This document shows positions 22,210-35,172 of a DNA stretch of 64,000 nt, piece by piece. The stretch is from Bettongia penicillata ogilbyi (lineage: Eukaryota > Chordata > Mammalia > Diprotodontia > Potoroidae): the NCBI GenBank assembly GCA_023548195.1, contig JAJHZJ010000221.1, positions 1,718,001 to 1,782,000 of the forward strand, written 5' to 3'. The notes beneath the pieces are model-generated. The model saw nothing but the letters and a program-made list of their open reading frames with translations, was not told the origin of the DNA and made no database searches. The stretch's first letter is position 1; each line of letters starts with the position of its first letter. The position numbers and the translations under genes are program-made.

Positions 22210-22832
22210 ACTTTCTTTCTCTGGAGAGCAGGTTTCCCTTCTTGCTTGTAGTGGGTGGTGGGACCTCCCTGTTGCCCTCTTTTGGGTATAGGGTTTAGCT
22301 GCTGACCTGCTCCAGGGTTCCTGCCTGCTGGGTTGCTATGGTAACAGAGTCTTTCTTATAGCTGCCCTTGGATGAGAAATCTGGCTGCTGGTCCACCTGA
22401 GGGGTATTGAAACAGGGTCTCTCTGCTAGTATGGGGGTTGGGGGGGGTCTCATTGTTGGCCAGCCCTGGAGCAGGGCTTCATCACTGGTTAGAAATGGGG
22501 TCATGATCTCGCTGGTGGCTTATGCTGGGATGGGGTCACTGGAGTGAGAACTTGTTGCCCTGCACAAATTGTTCACTTGCCCGAGGTCTTCTGGTTTGCA
22601 GGAGGGTAGGGCCTCACTGGTGGACCACTCCAGTCTCAGAGCCTTGCTGCAGGCCCCCTGCTGTGAGGCTAGCTGCTGCTGCTACTCTTTGACCTGACTC
22701 TCTCCCACCCCAGTAAGAAAGACCTTTCCTGCCTGTCTAGACCAATTCTGAAGTGGTTTTCTAGTTGTTTGGAGGGGAATTTGGGAGGGTTTCAGAGGGT
22801 TTCTTCTTCACTCCACCATGTTGGCACTGGAA

Positions 22833-23687
22833 GAAAAAAACTAATATATTCTTAATGCTATTCTGACAGCAACGATTCCCTACTAATTCCTATCCTAAAA
22901 GGTAGAGTTTGCTAGAAATTATGAAAACACACCAGTGTGGGTTCCGGTAATTGCAATCACATAGCCAGTATCATACAAAGTCCAAAATGTGGATGTACTG
23001 GCATGTAAGTGCCATGTTGATCAACTGTGAAAGTTGAAGTTTTCCTCTCTTAATGATCTGATAAACATCAGAAGCTTTGGAAACATCCTCTTTAAAGCTA
23101 TTTTGTGCTCATTGACTGCTTGATCTGAGAATTCACCAGAGGCACAAAGTAAAAGAAGAAATCACACTGAAATTGTATGGCTTTTTTTTTCCTGTACCCA
23201 TTAACATAATGCAGAGACAAGCTCCTGAAAGGATACTCTTGTCACTTAAAAGGTGATGTTAGTTATTTTGCCAGGAGGGTTGGATATCTGCAAGGGGGTA
23301 TAATGTAGTGAGTTTGTTTTCTTTGAATTCCTCTTAAGTGTATCTTTTGAACCCCTGTAGTTATAAGTTATAATGATTTTATTGGAGTTATTTTTTGTAG
23401 CAATATGTTACAGAAGACCTGCTTACCTTTGCCTATTTATTACCAAAAACAAAAACAAAACAGACCTCTTGAAAAGTATCACAATGGTGTTTTATTTTAT
23501 CTTTATTTACTTCAAGAACTATGATGATAGTATTCTAATGATTACAGAGATGCTGTGTTATATCATCTCCTCAGCTGATTCATGAGAAACAACAAGATGT
23601 AATAGGAAGAGTAAAATCTGGGCAAACGTGGGTTTGGGTTTTGTGCCTCACCGTCACTTTCATAATTGTGGTTTCTTTATCTGCATG
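22833..23687. other. Repeat-poor sequence
   Basis: No element recognised. A run of T near 23185 and an A/C-rich patch near 23448 are the only simple sequence. Confidence 0.4.
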
Positions 23688-24345
23688 GAATCATAGATAT
23701 GGAGCTGAAAGGAACTTGGGAGGTCATCAAATCTAATAAACTCAAAGCTACAAAATACTGGTGATATATACTTTACAGGTTTACTGCAAGTAAAGTGTTT
23801 TGTTAACTATATGCTGCTACATTAATATAAGCTTTTTTAAAGATTATTAATTTACTATTGGTTGTCTTACAAACAGATTCAGATACCTTGAAATTTTGAG
23901 CTCACATTACCATCTATATCACTTAATTTGCAATTAACTGTGTAAAATCTCTTGTGTTTTTTGCACTTCATTTTTGTACTGAATTAACTTTTTGAGGGTA
24001 TATATCTCATCTCTCCAGTTATGCTGTGCATTTTTTGAGGATGATGACTGTGTTATGTGCTTCTTTTTATCTTGAATATACCTAACACACCGCCCTCCAC
24101 ATGATGGATGTTTAACAAAGATATGGGTAGGAACAGGGGTTGGCCTTATGGGCTCATTAGTATAGGGAATGCCCAGATGAGGAAACACCCTCTACCAATT
24201 CAGGCTTTCACCTTCTTTGCCACCTACTGTTTTAGAAAATTGCCTAAGGTATGAAGAGTCTTTCCCAGAGTCACCCAGTCCATCTGTCAGAAGTCCTGAA
24301 TTCAGGTCTTCCTGATTCCCAAGACTATTTGTCCATGTTATCTTT
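23688..24345. mobile_element. MIR and L2-like fragments
   Basis: 23688-23750 (ATAGATATGGAGCTGAAAGG, GAGGTCATCAAATCTAATAA) and 24185-24345 (TTGCCTAAGGTATGAAGAGT, GAATTCAGGTCTTCCTGATT) read as antisense MIR-type SINE pieces. Between them, about 24030-24120, is a weak plus-strand L2-like 3' end (GAGGATGATGACTGTGTTAT). All are diverged. Confidence 0.5.
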
Positions 24346-24914
24346 AACAAAAAAAGTAGTAAAAACAGAAGAGAAAAGTACTGGCTGATAGAAGACCCAG
24401 CACCAGCTTGACCTCTAAACTATCATGTGACTAGCCCCTGCCAACATACCTATCAAGGACATACATTTGACTGACATGACGTACAACTCTAACATAGCCA
24501 ACTCCCACAGGTATACTATAGGGCCCCAGAGCTAAGCTGCCCAACCAATGGAAACATAGACACAAAAGATGTAACTGGAGGTTATATAGATTACTCACCT
24601 CTCCCAGAATTTCCCCCCAAAGCAGAGGGGTTCAGGCAGATCATGCTACTTTGGGACCATTACCAGATTCTTGTCTTGCTCTCTGCCACTTACTCTGTGG
24701 CAACAGAAGACTTTCGGGTATTGAGGAAGGAGAAAGTCTTGCCTTTAAAAAATCAAAAATATTATCATTTATCCCCCATACCCCTTAAATGTGTGAGCTA
24801 ATTATTACCTATAAAAGAGCAGCATCTAAGACATTTGGGATACAAATGTCCCTGCTGATTCTTAAACTTGGATTTCTGCTATCCTTTAGTTAATTTTATA
24901 TTAACACAAATCAC
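24346..24914. other. Unassigned sequence
   Basis: Not recognised. The sequence has an LTR-like mix of CCAAT-type and TATAAAAG motifs (TATAAAAGAG near 24810), but I found no paired LTR, primer-binding site or flanking duplication. Confidence 0.3.
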
Positions 24915-25012
24915 ATTGTCTTGAGCTAGTCACTTATTTTTTCTGGGCTTTAGTATCCTCCCCTGTGATTATAACTCTTTCTAGCTACAAAATTCTCTGA
25001 CTCTGTGAGTCT
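24915..25012 (+). mobile_element. SINE fragment (MIR-like tail)
   Basis: TTGAGCTAGTCACTTATTTT, GGGCTTTAGTATCCTCCC and AGCTACAAAATTCTCTGACT follow the order of the distal SINE body. Confidence 0.6.
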
Positions 25013-25379
25013 AGTTCCTTTGTATCTTCTGTACTCCTTCTTCTACTGATTTATCGTTTGAGGACATGGTTCTACTTTTCTTCCTTCTTCTTCGAGGAGG
25101 GGGAAAGGGCCACTTTTTCTTATCAGATCTATGTCACATAAAGGAAGGTGACCAATTCAGAAGAAAGAAGGAATTCAAATAGAAAAAAGCAACAGGAAAA
25201 TGCCATTTTTAAAAAAACGGTGTTTCTGCTCCATGGCTCAAGGTAAACAGTCAATGTAAGTTTATCTGGCATTTGATTTATCTCACAGGTCCTTTGCTCT
25301 TGATATTCTCTTGGGTTTTTTCCCCATTCATTGTATCATCTCACTGCTACTTAGCACCTCCATCAGCAAAAAGGAGAGA

Positions 25380-25540
25380 GAATGAATGAATGAAAAATCA
25401 CTTATTAAACACTTATGATGTGCTAAGTACTGTGTTAAGCACTGCAGGATACAAACAGAAAAGTGAGACAGTTCATTTGTTCTCAAGGAATTCACACTTT
25501 GAGGAAAACGCACATATGAGAGAAGGGCCCAAACCACAGT
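25380..25540 (-). mobile_element. L2 fragment
   Basis: Antisense L2 3' sequence: GAATGAATGAATG, then CTTATTAAACACTTATGATG, then TGTGTTAAGCACTGCAGG and TCTCAAGGAATTCACACTTT. Confidence 0.7.
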
Positions 25541-28500
25541 CATTGGGAAATATCCCTGAGAGTGCAAATAAAGCTGAATTCTCTTCCTCGAGGATGGGAA
25601 TGGAGGAAATGGGTCAGTGCCCAGGCAAGAGAGAGAAAGGGGCAAGGGGCATTGGCAAGATGATTGAGAGAGATGGGCAAGGTCCCCTTGCTTGACTGAA
25701 CCCATGGAGCTCCCATGGATGGCCTGTAGCAGGGCATGGACAGGGTCTATTTAGAGAAGACTTAAATTTTTTGTCTCTAAGTAATAATTCATTCATCACT
25801 TATTGAGAATTGACAACTTGCATGGTTCCTCCATTTCCATGTCTTGTATTGGTCACTTCACCAGACTGAACTGTTTCAACATTTTTGTGGACCACACAGA
25901 TCAGCAAAAGTTCCTTCAGATTTCAGAAGGAAAAACTTCCCTATTACTCTCAGTAACTGAGTTGGTTGCCCTTTAGAAAATTATGGAAAGATAAATTACG
26001 TAGAAATAAAATTGCCACATGTAAAAAAATGTTAGGAAGGTATCACCTTGGCAAAAGAGAAAAATAATTTTCTGAGTTTAAAAGCTCAGTTATTTAAGCC
26101 AATTAAAATGGACATGTTTTAGATTTATTATGGCGCAAATTTTAAAAGTTTTGTCACTTAACTAGGAACAACAGATTCCTAACCAAGAGAAAACACTGGT
26201 ATGGAATATTTAATTTTTGCTACATAATATTCCTAGAAATGAGAAAGTCATTTATTGTTATCTTTCTCAGAAAAGAAAAACATGGAATAAAAAATTATAG
26301 CCCTCCCAATCAAAAAAGAAAATGTGACCTTCTTTCAGGTCAGTTTTTAAGAAAATATTTAATACAGCATTTACTAGCTCCTTGGAGAGCTCGTACCCTA
26401 TAGAAATGCAGCATAGACAGTGATTGAGTCCTCCATATTTTCCAGAGCTTCTCAGATGTTGTTTTCTGCAGATAACACCACTTTTGCCATCCTCACTACC
26501 AGAATATCTACAATTTGCCCTACTCTGTTACTTTTAATCTTGTCTGAATGGCTGCTTCTAACACTAATTCTAATCTCTCCCATTTCTGGGTATGTTTTCT
26601 CTCCCCTTCTTTCCTCTTCTTTCTCCATTCCTTCTTCCTTATCTCTTCAGCCTCCTATTGCTTCTCCCTTTCACGTTCCTTGGCACTAGGAAGAAAATGT
26701 TGTCCTCTTACGGAAAGCACCACTCAGGACCCTCCTTGACTTCAGTGTGGCAAGCCAACCAATCCCGATAAGTCGGGTATAATCTTTGCTTCATTTCACC
26801 TAAATGTATTCTTCTTGAGTGTTTGGAGGTTTCACTTGATCTACCTAAGACACTTAATTTTAGTTAGAGGGTGGAGGTGAGATAAAATTTTATTGAGGAC
26901 TAAGAAATATTTTGTATGCTTTGATTCCAAGTTCCCAAAATTTCATTCTTTCTTTTGTGGTATATGTATCTTCTTCGTTTTACTGTCAATTGAATAAGAT
27001 GTGAAATTTCCTGGATAGGGTTAATTCCTTGATAAGGGGAAATTCTCCTTGCTCTCAGACCATAACAAGGTATGAACTCACCATGTCCTGGGTGCTTGTT
27101 GCCCTACTGAAATCATATTTATGATGATTAATGATTGGTCTTTGTGCTTGGCCTTTAAAAAAGGCATAGTTGGGACTTGGGTATCTGGAGAACTAAAGAG
27201 AGAGCCTACAAAGAGGATCCATTAGCAAACACGATGGATCATCTGCAAACTGCCCAAGTAACAAATGCCTGATGTCTTCCCATTTTAGCATTACATTATG
27301 GACAAATACTCCTTACAGTCAGTGTTTCAGCAAATTCTATACTTATTTTTTATTATTTTGCATAGACCATATTTTATTACAGTAGTTGGTCAATATGACA
27401 TCAGACCTTATGGGCAATTCTATTTTCTACTGATGTAGCAAGCAATCTTTGCTAATATATAGTAGCAAAGTTCAAATTCTAAGGGAAAGCTCAGTAATGT
27501 GGATGCTTATTAATATAAATTTTTGTTAAAGTATGTATAAAATCATGCATTAAATACAAAGAAGAGGAATGGAAGAAATGATAGAAGACTAACTTCATCC
27601 TCTAACACTCTGAGCAAGAGTCAACGGATAAAAAAACCTGGACCTGAACTTACCATGTCAATTAATAAAGTCCTAATAACTAAGCATTAAGGCAAATTCC
27701 TCTACTTAAAAACGTAGTCAATAATTGTGCACTCCTAGATAGCATTGATCTTAACAGGGAAAGGAAGGTCGTATTGGTAAAACTGTAACAATAGCCTCTG
27801 AGAGAAAAGGGGATGTGTTCAGAAAATAGTGGGCTACTTTTACTAAATGAATTATGAATGGTACTCAAACTATCAAATGACAATCATATTGGTAGGAAAT
27901 AGGTTTAATAAATGATAAAATTAAGCTCTAAAGTAATAGGTTCTTCAAAAATAAATTACTCACTGAACCAAGTACAAACAAAAATTTAAGACCAATTTAA
28001 TCACTGTTGAAAAAATATTTTACAAAATAAATTTGAATCCAAAGCACAGCAAAAATCCCTTTAATTTTGACAGAATATGGTTCAAAATAAATGTACAGAA
28101 ATGTGTATAGACTATAGATTGGGTCCAATCATCTTTTTACATGAAAAAGACAGACAAATGAAGTCTGGAATAACAAATTGATGTGTTAGCCCAGACTCCT
28201 AACACTAGCCAGAAAATAGAGTCTTTGCATTTTAAATAACCCACCTTGACGCTGTATGTACTAAAGACATTGGCGTGGTGTTCTTCCGTGACAGTGTTCC
28301 TAGTATATTATTTACCAGATTTCCTCTTAAGTGTTACAGGGCTCTGGGAATAATACCAATCACCCTTTGATAATCAGCTCTGCCTAGGATTCCCTGACTG
28401 CTGCTTAGCTCCTAGAGGAGACTTGAGGAAACAGGAACTGTCTCCAAGTATTTGCAGGCCTGTTTTTGGAAGGGGAATTAGAATTATTTTGTTTGTTCTT

Positions 28501-28599
28501 TGAGGGCAGAAGTAAGAGGGGCTGAAAGCTACAGAGAAGCAAATTTTGATCAAAAGTCAACAGTAATTAGAGGTTATAAAAGTAAAATGGGATAACTTG
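25541..28599. other. Mostly single-copy sequence
   Basis: About 3 kb with no confidently assigned element or gene. A segment at 26440-26500 reads MLFSADNTTFAIL and faintly recalls a reverse transcriptase YADD-type motif, but without supporting context. Confidence 0.35.
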
Positions 28600-28741
28600 G
28601 GAAGTGGAGGGTTCTTCTTCGATGGTGATCTTTAAACTGAAGTTTAATGGCTACTTATTGGTACGATATAAAAGGTATGGGTTGGACTAGATAACTTACA
28701 GGTGAATCTCTTCCAACTCTGAGGGTCCATGATTTTATTGA
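28600..28741 (+). mobile_element. CR1/L3-type LINE 3' end
   Basis: GGTATGGGTTGGACTAGATA followed by CTCTTCCAACTCTGAGGGTC and CATGATTTTATTG matches the conserved end of CR1/L3 LINEs. Confidence 0.6.
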
Positions 28742-29139
28742 GATAAGAGTTTTAAAATTTTTATTTCATTATTAATCAATATAATAGAAAACTGATGTTT
28801 AAATAATACTTTAAGTTTTATAAAGTGTTTCTTTTCTTATTTGAACCTTATATGGCAAATCTGTGAAATTCTTATTTGAATTTCAATTTCTTATTTCAAC
28901 CTCATATGGCAAGTCTGTGAAATAGTTAAAAAGATGCTACAAATGTCATCCTTCCATTTTTCCGTCCAATTAGAAAACCAATTTGATTGTTCCTTAAATA
29001 TATGCTTATATTATGTTTTCATTATTAACTGCTTTTCACAAAAGAAAAGGAACTAATGAACATTATACTCTCATTATATTTTTCCAGACACTCTTTTGAT
29101 CATTGTTAATATACGTAGAAACTTTTACATAGCTCAGTT
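28742..29139. other. Unassigned AT-rich sequence
   Basis: TCTTATTTGAACCTTATATGGCAAATCTGTGAAAT near 28834 is repeated about 60 bases on in slightly altered form (TCTTATTTCAACCTCATATGG). Nothing else stands out. Confidence 0.4.
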
Positions 29140-29300
29140 GGATTTAGTTCAACAAGTTTTTTATTAAATGCCTATTATGAACCACTGTACTAGATGCTCA
29201 TGATACAAAGACAAAAATGGAACAGCTCCTATATTCAACAAACTTAAATTCTACTGAAAGGAAATATAAATTCAGATAGATGGACAGCCATATAAATTTA
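29140..29300 (-). mobile_element. L2 fragment
   Basis: Antisense L2 3' sequence: TTATTAAATGCCTATTATGA, then CTGTACTAGATGCTCATGAT, then AAATTCTACTGAAAGG. Confidence 0.6.
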
Positions 29301-32300
29301 GATGCAGAAATAAATAGATATGTATTTTGCTACAAATTATTTTAGTGAGTAATCAGGAAAGATCTGTAACCAGAAAGGAAACCTATAAAAGGTAATAGGT
29401 AGAAATATGAAAGTAAATTCATAGTCAACCAGATCTCAAATTATTTACTTTAAAATAAAAGGAAGCAGGAGGTCTAGAAGAAGAGATATAAAATGTAGGT
29501 GTCCCATATAGGGCAAAGGGTAGCATTTAATATACATCAAGACTAGGCATTTAGACTTGACCTGTTTTTGGATTTTGAGAGGAAATATAATTAAATATAT
29601 GATAGAACAACTCAAGAGAGAAGCTTTAGATAGAAGGGGAACACTTTCTTCTTTTTCCTGGTTGTGACAAAGGTCTTCATTTTTAAATCAAGACATAATC
29701 TCTAGTGCTAACATTAAAAATAGTCTGACACTGCTTTATAGGGAGCTAGCATAAGGAGTTTGTTGGGGGAAGGTCATTTAATTTCCTAAGCATTATTGTT
29801 ATTTCTAGAATTTAGGACTTCTAATGTAATTATCGCTGCTATCATGTAGAATAGTTCTAATCAGTGTAATTTTCCTGTTCTTTAATTTTCAACATTTTCT
29901 TTCTCAGCATGTGTGCTTATACATTTCTTTCCCACCATTGGCTGAGGTGAGAAGAACATGAGAGAGGGGGGAAAGGATAAGGGCTTTAATTGAACTTTAG
30001 TGAACTTATAAACTATAGAAAGAATTTTAATTGAATATAACTTGATTTTGACTAGAAAATATAAAATTAAAGGAAGATGTATAGTAAGAAACTGTACTTG
30101 AAGGAGTGAAGCATGTCACCACTTGTTTGATAGTTCTGTAAAATTTTTGGTAGCTACAGTCAAGAGGAGTATTATAGAACTAGTGTTTTGCCTGTGAGTT
30201 TGGAAATGTACTTAATGGTCTTGCATATGGTTTTATTTAACTTCTTGATGCTTCTTTTCTTATATGAATACTGGTGGTCATGGGTATCTCTCTGAATGGT
30301 ACAGTTGACCACCTGATGCTTGTGATCTTTTCTCCTCCCTACTCCTTTTGTATCAGTGTGTTAATCAGCCATGATAATTAACTTATAATTTCACCTGAGG
30401 GCAATATAATGTTTCCTTAGGCCTACATGTTCTGATGCCTTTTGGAGTTTAAATAAGATGAAAAATTAAAAGTATAATTGTAATTGCTTGGAGCCCCTAA
30501 TAAGGAAAATTCCTAGTATTCAAACAGAGATTTGACTCTCAGTCCTAACTTTAAATTAGTGTTTATATTTAGCTAACCTCTGACCTCTTTAAATCTGAGT
30601 CAAAAAACAGGATATAGGGAACATTTAGAAAGAAGAGATCAGAGTATATTAGAGTGTTTGTTATAAGGCAGTCATGAGTAAGAGAAACTGAAGAAAGAGA
30701 AGACCTGTTTTTTTTAAACTTCCTTCATTTCTTGAGTAGTTCAGCATAATAAGTAGCATTAACCTAAGTAATTTGCCTTGAGATACTTATAAGAGCAGGG
30801 CCAATGGGGCTAATTATGTCCTCAGTTGGATGAGGAGTTTGTCCTCCACCGCAACTGTGTATCAGCAAGAACCCTAACATACACAAGGAGGCTTCCTATC
30901 ACAGGTTCTTAGATGTGCATTTCTAAAAGGAAAGGCAACTTTTGAGGGGTCAACAATCACTTTAACCAAGCACATGTATCATTCATTTAGTTCAGCGGAA
31001 AATTTCAGCACCCTGAATGTCAGAGAAAATACAGAGAAATCTAAATCCACAGACAGGGCTTTCAACTGCCTGACAGAAAGCAATACATACATCACAGATC
31101 AACATACCAATGCAACTGCCTGACGATACATACATAGTTACCAGAGAGGGAAGCACCAACATCTAGGTTTTCAAAGCTCAGGGGCTGTTTAGAAGCTTTC
31201 CAGACTCTCATATGGCACATAAAACTTCTTCCAAAAACTAAGCCCCCAAAGTAAAAACCTCACCCTCAGAGTCTTTATACATTTTTCAGAACTAGAGAGG
31301 ATCACAACCCTTGAGAATCAGTGTCTCATTAGCAAAAGATGTGGGCCTTCCTACAAATCTTCCCAAGCCCATTAATGGGTGGAAAATATCTTTAACTATA
31401 TTAAAATGATTAACGATACAAATACAGATACTATTTCTAGTTGAAGAAACTCTTGTTTCTGTACTTTACTCCTAAGAAAAACTCTTGGTTGATAAAGGCA
31501 AGATTCAATAAGAGGCACTTGGATATACTAAAACAAAACCAGCAAAAGATCCTATGTTGCTTACCTTTACTGTTCAGTTCCTACAGCACTCACTTTTCCT
31601 TTCAATCTATGTTTCAAAGATCATGAGTATTTTTGTAAAAACTCTGGTCATGATGCAATTCTGATTTCTTAAAGGTGTAATTCTGGCTCAAAGTTCAAAA
31701 TAGTACCAAGTGGTTCTCAGAGGAGGAGAATGCTTATCCCTCTGAACTACAGCTCCCAGGATGCCAGTCAGTTCTCAAAACCTTATTACACTTAGGGTTA
31801 AAAATGTGATATGAAAGGTCATAGTGAAGCCCAGCTCTCTCACATAAACTACAACAAATAAATGAAGATTGTCAAAAAGCAAACAAATAATGATAATGAA
31901 AACCGAATAGAAATAAAAGCGAGCTTTTCATCTGGTTCCAGAATATAACAAAATGACTAGTAGGCGCTGATAGCTGGGGTTGTTCAGACAGACTCATGCC
32001 AGTAAAAGCAAACAGAAATAGGGAGAAGAGTCTTGGCATGGAAACTAGTGCAAATTCCTTCAAACTTACCCCAAAGCAAGCTAGCTTTCTGAATAGGATG
32101 GTAGATTTCCCAACATTGTGTTACTATCAGTAGACCATGTAAGTTCGCCTATCAGTTATTCCTTTGCTCTCATTTTGGGACTGGGCTGCCTCCTTTTCCA
32201 ACTATAAATCTCTCTATTATATTCTTTGCTTCATTTCTCCTTGTACAAATATTCATTCACAATATACCACATCTTGCTTGTGGCCTACCACATGCCTCTC

Positions 32301-33155
32301 CATTGATCCTTAGGCAACCCACAAGTTTCATTCTTCAGAGATTTCATCAACCCATGACTTGTAGTCATGGAGAATATCACTAGGAGAATATTGATATTTT
32401 TAAAATGACCTTTGTTCCTTGCTTATAAATTTTCTAATGTATTTTACCATCTTCCACTATGCCTGCCTTGCACTGAATGCATTGAGTATTAAAATCTATG
32501 TTGATTGAATTTCAATCATTCTTGTTGAGTTTTTAACATATTTTTCTCCCCCCTCATTCTCTGTAACAGTTTTGAAATATTTTCATGGTGGTCACTTTAC
32601 AAATGCTTATTGTGACCATTACCATATCAAATACTCCATAAATTATATTTCTTATTGCTTTTACACAAAAATTAAACTCAACTCTGACAACTCTTTTAAG
32701 TGACTCTTCAAGTAGAAACTGTGAGTCATCCTTTCATTTTACTGAAACTTATTTTTGCTGGTTTTTATCTATAATGAAAATGTTGAAAATAATATTATTC
32801 AGTTCCTTTAGTAATGTGTTTACTTATTAGACATGGCATAGGCATCTCGCATTCAGAGTTTCAAAAGATGTTAATGTTTATGAATGTTCAAAAAAATTTC
32901 TTTATACCTTTCCCACCACACTGCCACCCCTGTTCCTGAAAAAAAATCTCAAAAAATGAAGGTTTTTATAATTATTGTTTCATGATTTGCCATAGCTGAA
33001 GAACTTAGAACTAAAGAGATAGCCCATAAGTGATAGGGTAAGATTGGTCTTAAGAAAGCACATCTAATCTATTCGCAAAACCATACTTGTCTTTTCAGTA
33101 TGGGAGAACCAGATTTAGGAATATTTTCATCTACAGGTAAAAAAAAAAACAACTT
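29301..33155. other. Mostly single-copy sequence
   Basis: About 3.9 kb in which I assign no gene or repeat. At 30930-31350 the texture suggests an unnamed dispersed repeat, and it contains a short internal duplication (CAACTGCCTGAC at about 31073 and 31113, each followed by GATACATACAT-like sequence). Open frames here are short and show no family resemblance. Confidence 0.35.
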
Positions 33156-33832
33156 CGGGGGGGAGGAGCCACGATGGAATAGTAGAAAGACTCAGGTGTG
33201 CTAGCTTCGAATCCACAGCCCATAAATTTCCTGTAAAAAGAACTCCCCACAAATTCTGGAGTACTGCAAGCTGTGCACCAACGCAGCGGAAGAGATTTCT
33301 GTTCCAGAGAGCCCTGGAAAGCCGTCCACAGGGGTCTGTCACACTCTGGACAGCGGAGCCCACCCCTGCGCTTCCCTGGCCCTGTGGCCCCAGAGGAGCA
33401 GATCCGAGCAGGTTTCAGGGACGGAACCTCCAGCGGCCACGAAGGTCCCTCCACCCACAGGTGCTCCAGGTCAGTGAGAGAGACTTCTGGGCTGGCAGAG
33501 AGGGGAGTGGGGTGTCTCCGTGGCTCAGGGCCCCTCGGGAGGCAGCGGCAGAGGCAGCGGCAGAAGGAGTGGTGGCCCAGGACTCCCAGAATAGGCAGGA
33601 GATCCATTACTGAAGGTCTCTGCATAAAGCCCCTGAGGGAACTGAGCCTGGAAGGCAGCCCTGCCCCCACGCAAGCACCAGAACTTAAGCTCACATTGAA
33701 TAGCAGCCACTCCCACCACAGAAAGCCCTGAGACTGCGTAGCAGCATTTGAATCTCAGACCCCAAGTACTAGCTGGGCGGATCTAGGTGGGGGTGGAGAG
33801 GAATCTCAGAAGTTAAGTAACTGGCTGGCAAA

Positions 33833-34936
33833 ATGCCCAGAAAAAGGAAGCAAAATAAGACCATAGAGAGCTACTTTCTTGGGGAAGAGATGTTCCTTCC
33901 TCCTTTCATTTCTGATGAGGAAGTACAATGCTTGCCATCAGGGAAAGACGTGGAGGTTGTGGCCTCTGTATCCCAGACATCCAAGGTGGATGTCTGGTGG
34001 GCTCAGGCCATGGAAGAGCTCAAAAAGGATTTTGAAAATCAAGTTAGACAGGTGGAGGAAAAACTGGGAAGAGAAATGAGAGAGATGCAAGAAAAGCATG
34101 AAAAACGGGTCAATACCTTGCTAAAGGAGACCCCAAAAAATGCTGAAGAAAATAACACCTTGAAAAATAGGCTCACTCAATTGGCAAAAGAGGTTCAAAA
34201 AGCCAATGAGGAGAAGAATGCTTTCAAAAGCAGAATTAGCCAAATGGAAAAAGAGGTTTAAAAGCTCACTGAAGAAAATAGTTCTCTCAAGATTAGAATG
34301 GAACAGATGGAGTCTAATGACTTTCTGAGAAACCAAGAAATCATAAAGCAAAACCAAAGGAATGAAAAAATGGAAGAGAATGTGAAATATCTCATTGGAA
34401 AAACAACTGACCTGGAAAAGAGATCCAGGAGAGACAATTTAAAAATTGTGGGGCTACCTGAAAGCCATGATCAAAAAAAGGGCCTAGACATCATCTTTCA
34501 TGAAATTATCAAGGAAAACTGCCCCAAGATTCTAGAACCAGAGGGCAAAATAAGTATTGAAGGAATCCATTGATCACCGCCTGAAAGAGATCCAAAAAGA
34601 GAAACTCCTAGGAACATTGTGGCCAAATTCCAGAATTCCCAGGTCAAGGAGAAAATATTGCAAACAGCTAGAAAGAAACAATTCCACTATTGTGGAAATA
34701 CAATCAGGATAACACAAGATCTAGCAGCTTCTACATTAAGGGATTGAAGGGCGTGGAATAGGATATTCCAGAAATCAAAGGAACTAGGACTCAAACCAAT
34801 AATCACCTGCCCAGCAAAACTGAGTATAATACTTCAGGGGAAAATATGGTCTTTCAATGAAACAGAGGACTTTCAAGCATTCTTGATGAAAAGACCAGAG
34901 CTGAAAAGAAAATTTGACTTTCAAACACAAGAATGA
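33833..34936 (+). pseudogene. HAL1-type ORF1 relic, one frame with three stops
   Basis: A single 368-codon reading frame with no frameshift, interrupted by TAA at 34259-34261, TGA at 34571-34573 and TGA at 34745-34747. It would encode an L1 ORF1-like RNA-binding protein: start MPRKRKQNKTIESYF, coiled coil about residues 65-165, RRM around DLEKRSRRDNLKIVGLPES, and a C-terminal domain with NIVAKFQNSQVKEKILQ. The TAA comes from CAA by comparison with the 8.6-kb copy. Both TGAs sit where the intact L1 ORF1 has CGT or CGA (Arg), and both are shared with the 8-kb copy. Confidence 0.9.
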
Positions 34937-35067
34937 GAAGAAGCATGAAAAAGTAAACAGCAAAGAGAAGTCATAAGGGACTTACCAAAGGTGAATTGTT
35001 TACATTCCTACATGGAAAGACAATATTTGTAACTCTTAAAACTTTTCAGTATCTGGGTAGTTGATGG

Positions 35068-35172
35068 GACCACACACAGACGTACACACACACACACATG
35101 CACACGTACACACAAGTACATGTGTGCACACACACACATACACACATGCATGCACACACAGAGACAGAGAGC
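35068..35172. repeat. CA-rich microsatellite within HAL1-type 3'UTR
   Basis: CA, TG and GC dinucleotide mixture of about 105 bases. It is positionally equivalent to the arrays at 7.76-7.84 kb and 54.31-54.39 kb. Confidence 0.85.

Larger units (their letters stand above)
18650..22832 (-). mobile_element. Old L1 LINE, 5' part complete, 3' part missing
   Basis: On the minus strand the element starts near 22832 with GCCAACATGGTGGAGTGAAG. It contains a roughly 980-bp 5'UTR interrupted by a hAT MITE, an ORF1 relic (20868-21853), a spacer of about 600 bp that is pyrimidine-rich on the plus strand, and the EN plus N-terminal RT part of ORF2 (18650-20260). It stops inside the RT after [15 protein letters not shown], so the rest of ORF2, the 3'UTR and the tail are absent. 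L1 copies usually lose their 5' end, so a later deletion is the likely cause. Both ORFs are heavily mutated. Confidence 0.85.

Noticed and set aside
24346..24914. Solo LTR of an endogenous retrovirus
   Set aside because: TATA-like and CCAAT-like motifs exist, but I find no TG...CA ends with a short flanking duplication, no primer-binding site and no gag or pol sequence.
26440..26500. Reverse transcriptase motif (LFSADNTTFAIL)
   Set aside because: Only one short motif-like stretch, with a substituted Asp and no other RT motif around it. Chance is as likely.
33139..33156. Exact TSD for the 33-kb HAL1-type element
   Set aside because: Both flanks are A-runs followed by CAACTT or CTTT. The tail and TSD cannot be separated, so I give no TSD.
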